NCBI RefSeq assembly: GCF_000717335.1
Contig: NZ_JNYZ01000031.1
Coordinates: 1 to 64,000, forward strand
Source of the DNA: Amycolatopsis jejuensis
GTDB taxonomy: Bacteria; Actinomycetota; Actinomycetes; Mycobacteriales; Pseudonocardiaceae
Direction of reading: 5' to 3'
DNA: 64,000 bases
In this document: positions 38,272 to 45,163 of the stretch, piece by piece
Layout: the number at the start of each line of letters is the position of its first letter
Numbering within the stretch: position 1 is the stretch's first letter
The notes under the pieces: generated by a model
The model's database searches: none
The model's input: only the letters and a program-made list of their open reading frames with translations
What the model was told of the DNA's origin: nothing
Position numbers and translations under genes: made by a program

Positions 38272-39066
38272 CTTGCCTCAGTACACAGTCTGCCCGGACG
38301 TCGCAGGTGGGAGTCCCGCGGGTGGTCCGGGTGGGGCCGACGTCACGTGCAAGGGCGAACGACATAGCCGGACCAAGGCATCGCTGTGCGTGCAGGCAGC
38401 GCCGCGGGCTAGTAGGCGGGCCGGACGCGGGCGGCGCAGTGTTTTGAGGCGGTGCCGGAAGCGGGCCTACAGACGCGGCGATGCGGGTGGCACCGGCGGC
38501 CCCGGGCGGACATACCGGGCGACGGGCCAGACGCGGGCGTCGCAATGCGCGCAGGGTGACGTTGGGGGCGGAACATAGCGGACGGAGGAGTCGAAACCGG
38601 GGCCGCAGCGCGCGGGTCGTGTTAGGGGGCGCAAGTAGGCGGGTACGCGGCGGGACCGGAACCGGACGTCACAGCGCGCACGTGCGGCGGCCGGCGGCCG
38701 GACGTGGGGGCGCCCAAACGGCGCGGCGGGCCCCGAGGGCCTGACTGGCGCGCGAGGACCCAGGCCCGCATGGCGCAGCAGGTCCTGGGGCCTGACTAAC
38801 GCGGCAGGACCCGACGCCAGGCTGGCGCGGCAGGACCCGAGGCCAGGCGGGATTCGATCCGGGTCTCCGAGCGGCACAGCGGGGCCAGACCCGGGCGTGC
38901 CAGCCCGGCGGGATCCCGGCTGGCGCGGCAAAGCGGCACCCGGGCGGTCGGCGTCGCGCGGGCAGCGACATCGCGAGGGTCCGGAGGCGTCGCGGAGTCC
39001 GGAGGCGCACGGGTGAGCGAGCCAAGCGTGGCCGGAACACCACCGACGTAAAGACATCCACGTGGC
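38272..39066. other. Gene-free region with degenerate GC-rich repeats
   Basis: About 795 bp without a supportable gene. Between about 38740 and 38870 the words gcgcggcaggacccgaggcc and tggcgcgg... recur with a period of roughly 26-31 bp. The stretch 38490-38600 has two looser copies built around cggacatacc and cggaacatagcgg. The long open frames on both strands translate to Pro/Arg/Ala-rich sequence with no domain. Confidence 0.5.
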
Positions 39067-40594
39067 TCAGCCGGCGTTGGGCGCGCCCAGGAAGATCGGG
39101 TTCGACATGGCGACCATGGCGTTCGGCGTGGGCGTGGCGGGGGTCGTCGGCGGGTGGCGGACTTCCACTCGTACCCAGCGGCTGTAGCGGGGGTACGTGG
39201 TCCACGTGACCGTTACGGCTCCGGATGCGGGTACCGGCTCACTGTGCTCCGGGCCGAGCTGGTCCAGGAACGTCACCGTGGTGCCGGGGGCACCGCGGAC
39301 CTCGGCGCGGACCGTGACGGGCGTTCCCGTTCCTGCGGGGAGGCGGCCGCCGATGGTTGCCTTCTGGCCGGCGCCGGACGCCGTGAAGTCGAGTTGTACC
39401 TCCTTCGATTCGGCAAGCCATGATCGGCCTGCTTTGAGCCCGGCCAGCAGCTCAGCGCGGCCCAGCCGGTCCGCTTGGACGACCGTGTGCGGGAGGGCCA
39501 CGATCTGGTCCGGGTTGTGTGCGTCGGAATCGCCGATGGCGGGGATCCAGCGGCCGCCGCGGAGGAGGCCGTCCCAGTGGGTGACGCTTGCTTCGTCTTC
39601 TGTGGTCCACGGGCCGTTCCAGACCTCGACCAGGTCGGCGATCTCGTAGGCGAACTCGTACGTGCAGCCGAAGCAGTTCGCGAACGGGTGCGCGGCCGTG
39701 ACCAGGCCGCCTGCCCGGTGGACCTGGTCGGTGAACCGCCGGAAATCGGCCGGGTCGGCCGCGCGGTAGCGCCAGTCGATCCAGGTGCCCGGCGGCAGGC
39801 CGATCGCGGGCCAATGGCCGGACCGGGGTGGTGACCTCCTCGCCGTTCAGGATCAGCAGGTCGCCGGTGGCGTGGTCGCCCCACACCAGCTGCGAGCTCG
39901 ACGTGTTGTGGTCGGTGGACACGATGAAGTCCAGGCCGGCTGCCCGCGCGTCGGCCACCAGCTGCTGCGGCGTGCGCCGTCCGTCGGAGTGGATCGTGTG
40001 CAGATGGCAGTCGCCGCGGTACCACGAGCGGCCGCGATCGCGGGCGGGCGCGGACGCGGGCGCCGGGTTCGGCCTGAACGGCGGTGCGTCGTCGCGGCCG
40101 AACGTGAGCGTGATGTCCACGCGGTAGTTCATGCCTTGCGGCGCAACGGTGTACGGGCCGAGGATCACGTGCCACCGGCCGGACGTGATCGGGCCCGCGA
40201 GGTACCCGGGCGTCGCGGACGACGCGCTCAGCGAGAACCGGTCCCGGAATCCGCCGGACCAGCCGCGGAAGCCCCGGCGGGTGCCGAGCTCGTGTCCCTC
40301 GGGCCCGAACATCCCGATGTCGCAGGCATTCCCGCGGGTGCCCGCCGGTACGGCAGGCTTGTCGTAGGAGTAGACGACGTCGATCTGCTTGACCCCGCGC
40401 GGCACGTCGACCGGCAGGTAGTACCAATCCGGCACGTCCGGCCGGAACGCGCCGGTGACCGTCTTGGTCTGCTGCCCGGAACCGGACGCGGGCGCGGCGA
40501 ACGACACCCCCGGCACCACGCCCATCGCCGCCCCGGCCGCGACCACGCCACCGGCCCGCAGCATGGCGCGCCTGCTCAGCTCCCCAGTGGACAT
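39067..40594 (-). pseudogene. Tat-exported PHP-domain metallohydrolase (CehA/McbA-like) with one frameshift
   Basis: The first 260 residues begin with a Tat signal (SRRAMLRAGGVVAAG) and a beta-rich domain. The PHP motifs follow: YRGDCHLHTIHSDGR, FIVSTDHNT and LILNGEEVTT. At about 39824-39827 (run of four C on the coding strand) the frame is lost. Skipping one base restores SGHWPAIGLPPGTWIDWRY, VTAAHPFANCFGC and WIPAIGDSDAHNPDQI, which complete the metal site, and then a C-terminal beta domain to the TGA at 39067. The restored protein would have 508 residues, as expected for this family of secreted phosphoesterase-like enzymes. GGAGG precedes the ATG. Either a real inactivating insertion or a sequencing error. 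Confidence 0.85.
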
Positions 40595-41056
40595 CTGCGC
40601 ACCTCCGCATGGAAGAAGTCGCGCCGACGCTAGCGAGCCGCGCCAAGCCGATCAACGACGCCAGGGTGAACACTCGGCGATCCAGCGCCGCGCGTACCCG
40701 GGCACGCAGTCCTCTCCTCCTCCTACCGGCACCGTTTTCCGGTGCCGCCCAACCGATCCGCCAGTGCATGAACGGGTTGTAGGCCATCGCTCCCCCTCCG
40801 TGACTTCGTCGATCACCGTTGTAGCAACCGGCACCGACAAAACCTGTCGGGAGCAGAGGCGGCGGCCACCCGATCGAGCCACCAATCGAGGCGACATCAG
40901 CCCGGCACAGCGGACCCGGCCGTGCCCCGTATTTGTTGCAGGAGAACAGAAATCCCGACCACAAGACGCACGCGGGCCGACCCGAGATCCGCCACACGTC
41001 CAGGTGAACCGGGACCCTGCGATACGGATTCCTGAGGACGGGAATGCGCGGAAACG
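40595..41056. other. Upstream region of the PHP gene; one weak small-ORF candidate
   Basis: No gene is called in these 460 bp. On the minus strand an ATG at 40787 has a very strong ribosome site (GGAGGGGGAGCG) and begins MAYNPFMHWRIGWAAPENG, but its frame has no stop until deep inside the PHP gene. A second strong site (AGGAGGAGGAG) precedes a GTG that would give a 17-residue peptide ending at 40652. Confidence 0.3.
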
Positions 41057-41218
41057 TCAGCCGCGCGACCCGATCAATTCCCTTTCCGGCGCGGGCCGCC
41101 CCGCCGCGGGACGGAGCGGAACACAAGCCATCAGCAGGAAACCCGCCACGACGCCCAGGAGCACGTGGCCGGTGACGGCACACAATCCGCACAATGCGGT
41201 CCATAGGACGATCTTCAT
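41057..41218 (-). CDS. Small two-helix membrane protein
   Basis: 53 residues: MKIVLWTALCGLCAVTGHVL and a following hydrophobic stretch GVVAGFLLMACVPLRP, then a short charged tail. The start is likely the ATG at 41218, with TACACT 6 nt upstream, an arrangement seen in leaderless actinobacterial genes. No family is recognised. Its hydrophobic pattern and promoter-like element are the only support. Confidence 0.45.
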   Translation of the reverse strand: MKIVLWTALCGLCAVTGHVLLGVVAGFLLMACVPLRPAAGRPAPERELIGSRG

Positions 41219-41405
41219 CCACCGAGTGTAGGCCCGCACCGAATCGGCGAAGCGAGATTTGGGAAAGACTTAGGGTTCGCTTAAGCCGCATTCTGCCGCC
41301 GAAAAAGATCGGCGCGGAAATGAAATAGGGTTGCCTTTCCTACCCCGCACCCCGGCTCTTCCCCCGGACGGACCGGCCCGAAGCGGATCCGGCAGGATCA
41401 CGGCC

Positions 41406-41921
41406 GTGCCCGGAACCAGTGCCCTCGTCGTCACCCTTCCCGACGCCGCCGTCCTGCTCGACGTCGCCGCGGCCGTCGACCCCGGCCTCGTCCGCCCTGG
41501 GCTGCCACCGCACGTCACAGCGCTCTATCCTTTCCTTCCCGCCGACCGCCTCACCGAACGGATCGACGACGAGGTACGCGCCCTCGCAACGGAATTCGAA
41601 GCGACCGACGTGCCCATGACCGACCTGGTCACCGCGCCGGGATTCGTCGCGGCGGCAACGCCCGCGCTGCAGCCGCTCACCGACGCGGCGTGCGATCGCT
41701 GGCCCGACACCAAGCCGTACGGTGGCCGATTCGGTTCGCACCCGCCCGCGCACCTCACGATCGCCCTCGGCGGCACCGACGACCAGCGCGCCGAAGTCGC
41801 CGAGCGCGCCGCTGCCGTGTTGCCGATCCACGGCCGGGCCGAGACGTTGCACCTCGTCGTCCTCACTGAGCAGGGCTGGCAGCTCCGGCTGTCGGCGCCG
41901 CTCGGAACTCCCGCGCAATAG
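41406..41921 (+). CDS. 2'-5' RNA ligase/cyclic phosphodiesterase family (2H superfamily) protein
   Basis: 171 residues from the GTG at 41406 (VPGTSALVVTLPDAA). The two HxT motifs of 2H phosphoesterases are present: LPPHVTALYPF and PPAHLTIALGG. Family members act on 2',3'-cyclic or 2'-5'-linked RNA ends, but the actual substrate of bacterial single-gene members is rarely known. AGGA lies about 10 nt before the start. The last 59 bp overlap the convergent membrane-protein gene. Confidence 0.87.
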   Translation: MPGTSALVVTLPDAAVLLDVAAAVDPGLVRPGLPPHVTALYPFLPADRLTERIDDEVRALATEFEATDVPMTDLVTAPGFVAAATPALQPLTDAACDRWPDTKPYGGRFGSHPPAHLTIALGGTDDQRAEVAERAAAVLPIHGRAETLHLVVLTEQGWQLRLSAPLGTPAQ

Positions 41922-42942
41922 CCCGCAACCGCGCGACATCGGCCGCGAAAGCGGTCTCAGCGACTGCATCAGGGGCTGCCGAAGCCGCAGTGGAATCCGG
42001 CGCACTGCGCAACATCTGCACCGCGGCGACAGCGGGTACGAGCGGGCCCACCCCGGCCAGCAGAAGCCCGTCGTTGATCTCGCTCATCATCGTCAGCAGC
42101 CGCTCGCGGCCGGTTCCCGACGCTTGATCAAGGCGCACGATCTCCGGATACCGCTCAGTGAGAAAGAGCCGTAACGGACGCAACATCGCCCGCGTGCGCG
42201 CATCCCGCACGGACCGCCGCACCGCAGGCAACGCGGGCAAAGTCAGCCCCACCACGATCAACAGCACCGAAATCGCCGGAAATCCCACCGCCAGCGCGCA
42301 TCGGGCGGTCGAAAACGCACCGCGGCACACCTTCGCCACCGGATGGTCGTCGGTCAAGTCGCTGATCAGATCGACAATTTTCCCGGCCAGATAAGCAAAC
42401 GCGAACACACAGGCCACGAGCATGCTGCTCAGCCCGGCCCGCAGTGCACCCCGGCCCGCGCGCACTGCCCCGACCGACACGGCAGCGATGTCCGCCACCG
42501 CCAGCCCGAGGTACAGCGTGTAGACGACGATGTACACGATCAACGTCGGATTCGAGCGGTACAGCTCGTCGAACAGCCCGACGCCGGTAGGCAGCCCGCG
42601 CGTCGCGAAGAACGACACCGTCAGCACTACGAGCGCGACCACGAGTACGCCGAGCCGCGCGCGTCGCCTGCGCTGCGCGACACCACCGATCTCCGCGACA
42701 GTCACCTCGATGCCGTACGCAGCCACCATCGTCGCGAGGTTCGACAGCAGCCGCCCCAGGCTCGGGTACAGCTGACTCTCCACTGCCTGCGCACTGTTCG
42801 AGAGGAGGCACAGCGCGATGCCGAGGGCGATCAGGCTGGTCGCAAGGCCCGCGCCGGCCCCGGTCCGCCGCGCTCGCACCGCGCGCCAGACGCCGACCGC
42901 GAGAGCGAACAGGCCGACCCCGAAGAAGAGGACGTCAATCAT
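41863..42942 (-). CDS. Seven-helix membrane protein, MAB_1171c family, with DUF6545-type C-terminal domain
   Basis: 359 residues from the ATG at 42942. Seven hydrophobic helices are readable, from MIDVLFFGVGLFALAVGVW to ALAVGFPAISVLLIVVGL, followed by a cytoplasmic tail of about 100 residues (RPLRLFLTERYPEIVRLDQA, LTMMSEINDGLLLAG, ADVARLRAIAREFRAA). PGAP calls such proteins MAB_1171c family putative transporter, but no transport has been shown and the layout is equally that of a 7TM sensor. It starts 7 bp after the metallopeptidase gene and is third in an XRE-IrrE-7TM operon. Its end overlaps the 2H phosphoesterase gene by 59 bp. Confidence 0.82.
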   Translation of the reverse strand: MIDVLFFGVGLFALAVGVWRAVRARRTGAGAGLATSLIALGIALCLLSNSAQAVESQLYPSLGRLLSNLATMVAAYGIEVTVAEIGGVAQRRRRARLGVLVVALVVLTVSFFATRGLPTGVGLFDELYRSNPTLIVYIVVYTLYLGLAVADIAAVSVGAVRAGRGALRAGLSSMLVACVFAFAYLAGKIVDLISDLTDDHPVAKVCRGAFSTARCALAVGFPAISVLLIVVGLTLPALPAVRRSVRDARTRAMLRPLRLFLTERYPEIVRLDQASGTGRERLLTMMSEINDGLLLAGVGPLVPAVAAVQMLRSAPDSTAASAAPDAVAETAFAADVARLRAIAREFRAAPTAGAASPAQ

Positions 42943-42949
42943 CCGCGCA

Positions 42950-43549
42950 CTACCCGAGCAGCGACGCGAAGCGACGCGCGCGATCAGCAGCCGGGCCTGA
43001 TGCACCAGGCCGCAGCGGCACGTCGTCCGACGTGGCTGCACTCATCAGGAACACCGCAATGAGCTCCGCTTCGTACTCGTCGCCGTCCGTCGTGACCCGC
43101 GTGAGCAGGTGCGACAGCAGGTCAGCGCTCAGGTCGGGCGCAACGGCGGCGGCTTCGGCTTCGGTCAGCACGCATTCGCCCTGGTGCTCGCACAGCAGGT
43201 GCGCGATTTCGTGCGCGATGATGTGGTCCTGATGCAGCACCGACGTGCTGGACGCGTATGCGATCAGGTCGAAATCGTCGTGCCGCTGCCAGGCGCCGGA
43301 CGGCTGCCCGGGCGCGTAGTCGACGGCCACCAGGTCGATGTCCCGGCCACGATGCTGCTCGAGCCGGTCGATCCACGCGTTCATCGACCACGGCTGCGGG
43401 GCCGGCACGTCCCGAAGCAGGTCACGCACCCGCGTACGGGCGCGTACGCGCACACTCGGGTCGATCTCTCCTCCCGAGGCGATCGGCGGTAGGACCAGCC
43501 GGGTACACGACGGCGTACCGGCAGCTGTCAGCATAGCTGCCCGCGTCAC
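42950..43549 (-). CDS. ImmA/IrrE-type metallopeptidase
   Basis: 199 residues. The zinc motif HEIAH (His113, Glu114, His117) lies in HIIAHEIAHLLCEHQGE, and a third ligand is probably Glu160 or Glu162 in DEYEAELIAVFLMS. This is the pattern of ImmA/IrrE/DdrO-protease proteins, which inactivate a partner XRE-family repressor by cleavage. An XRE regulator gene lies immediately upstream, with a GTGA overlap (43546-43549), supporting that pairing. The start is the GTG at 43549. All visible catalytic residues are intact. The cue and cleavage are inferred, not shown. Confidence 0.83.
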   Translation of the reverse strand: MTRAAMLTAAGTPSCTRLVLPPIASGGEIDPSVRVRARTRVRDLLRDVPAPQPWSMNAWIDRLEQHRGRDIDLVAVDYAPGQPSGAWQRHDDFDLIAYASSTSVLHQDHIIAHEIAHLLCEHQGECVLTEAEAAAVAPDLSADLLSHLLTRVTTDGDEYEAELIAVFLMSAATSDDVPLRPGASGPAADRARRFASLLG

Positions 43550-43989
43550 TCCGGCTTGCGTCCGCGCCGCGTGCGATCACGCTCCGCGGCGTAGCTGCCG
43601 AGCTGGTCGAGCAGGGCGGACACAGTCTCCCGGTCGCGCGGGGACAGCTGCATCGCGCGCTGCGCCAGATCGCGCGCCTGGGTGTCGCGCCAGGCGACGA
43701 CGTCGGCGACCTGGCCGTCGACCTGCTCGGCGACCTCGTCGTCGAAGAAGTAGGTGACCGGCACGCCGAAGAATTTCGCGAGCGCCTGGATGTGCGACCG
43801 CTTCGGGTCGCGCCGGGCGCCGACGGCGAGCTGCTGCACGTGCGTGGCCGACATGCTGACCCCGGTGACGTCGGCGACGCCCTGGGCGATCTCGCGGTAC
43901 GAGTACGGCTTGCGGTCGGGCGGGTGCACCGTCGCGATCAGGTGCGCCAGCCGCTGCGCGAAGCTGCGCTCGTCGTCCTGCTCGGCCAT
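43546..43989 (-). CDS. XRE-family helix-turn-helix regulator
   Basis: 147 residues from the ATG at 43989 (MAEQDDERSFAQRLAHLI); the frame is open 18 codons further. The HTH reads YSYREIAQGVADVTG, then SATHVQQLAVGARRDPKRSH and IQALAKFFGVPVTYFFDD. A C-terminal helical region (about 78-147, VAEQVDGQVADVVAWRDTQA, QLSPRDRETVSALLDQLG) is likely a dimerisation and possible cleavage region. It overlaps the metallopeptidase gene by 4 nt. It probably represses its own operon and perhaps the divergent epimerase gene, whose promoter lies in the shared 232-bp intergenic region. Confidence 0.87.
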   Translation of the reverse strand: MAEQDDERSFAQRLAHLIATVHPPDRKPYSYREIAQGVADVTGVSMSATHVQQLAVGARRDPKRSHIQALAKFFGVPVTYFFDDEVAEQVDGQVADVVAWRDTQARDLAQRAMQLSPRDRETVSALLDQLGSYAAERDRTRRGRKPE

Positions 43990-44049
43990 GCCGCCCCCAA
44001 CCAGCCGTCCTCGATCCGTAACAGTGCCGAGCATAACCGTCACGCAAAC

Positions 44050-44080
44050 TTGACACCACCTGTCCCGTTCCAGTTACACT
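44050..44080 (+). promoter_or_regulatory. Sigma-70-like promoter for the epimerase/glycosyltransferase operon
   Basis: TTGACA (44050-44055) and TACACT (44075-44080) are separated by 19 bp (18 bp if TTACAC is used). The -35 is a perfect consensus hexamer, unusual in this GC-rich sequence. It points toward the epimerase gene, leaving a 5' leader of about 130 nt, and lies 60-90 bp from the divergent XRE start. Confidence 0.55.
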
Positions 44081-44221
44081 CCCAGCGCGCGCTGTTTCGA
44101 AAACTAAACACCGGGATCCGCGTGTGGCCACTGGGGGTGCCCACACGCGGTCCCGCACGTGCCCGGAACACTCACCGGAATACACAAGGCGCGCACAGCG
44201 GGCGGAGGTAGGTTGTCCGCC

Positions 44222-45163
44222 ATGGCACTCCCCCGCGGTCCCGAAAGGACACCTGTCGTGATCACCGGCGGCAGTGGGTTCATCGGGCGCGCCGCGGTGC
44301 GCGCGTTCCGTACGCACGGCTATCCGGTCACTGTTGTGGACCGGGTGCGATACGAGACCACAGACGACGTACGCGTGATAGTCGGCGATCTGCGTGACGC
44401 CGAGACCCGCGAAGCCGCCTTCGCGGACGGCGTCGGCGGCGTTGTCCACCTTGCCGCTCTTACGTCCGTGCTGAAGTCAGTGGAGCTGCCGCGCGAGACG
44501 TACGCGGAGAACGTCGAGGTGACGCACGAGCTCCTCGAACTGTGCCGTGAACGCGAAGTACCACGGTTCGTCCTCGCGTCCACGAACGCAGTCATCGGCG
44601 ACGTCGGCACCGACACCATCACTGTCGACCTTCCGACTCGACCGCTCACGCCGTACGGCGCCACCAAAGCTGCGTGCGAGATGCTGCTGTCCGGCTACGC
44701 GGGTGCGTACGGGATAACCACGTGCGCGTTGCGGTTCACCAACGTGTACGGACCCGGCATGTCGCACAAGGACAGCTTCGTCCCGCGCATGATGCGCGCA
44801 GCGTTGAACGGTGAGGGCGTGCGCGTGTACGGGACCGGTGAGCAACGCCGTGACCTCGTACATGTCGATGACGTGGTACGCGCGATCGTGCTTGCGTACG
44901 AGAGCGGGTACACGGGCCGTGCGATCGTCGGCGCCGGACGCTCCGTGTCAGTGCTCGAAATGGTCGAGACCGTACGCGCGGTGACCGGTGCCGCGCTGCC
45001 CGTCGAGCACGTACCTGCGCCGGCCGGGGAAATGCCGGCGGTGGTCGTCGACGTCTCGGCGAGCGCGGAAACGATCGGCTACCAGCCGGAAGTCGCCCTG
45101 TCCGACGGCCTGGCCACGGCGTGGAAGTACTTCGCCGGTCTGGACCGGGCCGAGGCGCCGTGA
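44222..45163 (+). CDS. NAD-dependent epimerase/dehydratase (extended SDR)
   Basis: 313 residues. The nucleotide motif is VVITGGSGFIGRAAV, the catalytic residues lie in VLASTNAVIGD and PYGATKAACEM (Tyr and Lys), and RFTNVYGPGMSHKDSFVPRM is the sugar-nucleotide-binding loop. It resembles UDP-glucose/galactose 4-epimerase-type enzymes, but the exact sugar cannot be read. GGAGGTAGG is 12 nt before the ATG. A GTG at 44258, with GAAAGGA at better spacing, is an alternative that would trim 12 residues. It overlaps the glycosyltransferase gene by GTGA, so the two are coupled. Confidence 0.86.
   Translation: MALPRGPERTPVVITGGSGFIGRAAVRAFRTHGYPVTVVDRVRYETTDDVRVIVGDLRDAETREAAFADGVGGVVHLAALTSVLKSVELPRETYAENVEVTHELLELCREREVPRFVLASTNAVIGDVGTDTITVDLPTRPLTPYGATKAACEMLLSGYAGAYGITTCALRFTNVYGPGMSHKDSFVPRMMRAALNGEGVRVYGTGEQRRDLVHVDDVVRAIVLAYESGYTGRAIVGAGRSVSVLEMVETVRAVTGAALPVEHVPAPAGEMPAVVVDVSASAETIGYQPEVALSDGLATAWKYFAGLDRAEAP

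Noticed and set aside
38850..38880. tRNA T-arm-like word gggattcgatccggg
   Set aside because: No acceptor, D-arm or anticodon stem can be folded around it. It is part of a degenerate GC-rich repeat.
38467..39057. Minus-strand open frame of 196 codons in the 38272-39066 gap
   Set aside because: Pro/Arg/Ala-rich translation of degenerate DNA repeats, with equal-sized open frames on the other strand and no start signals.
42950..43989. Classical toxin-antitoxin pair (XRE antitoxin with the HEIAH protein as toxin)
   Set aside because: Automatic annotation often calls this protein a toxin, but the motif is that of ImmA/IrrE repressor-cleaving proteases, and a 7TM gene shares the operon. A signalling role is more likely.
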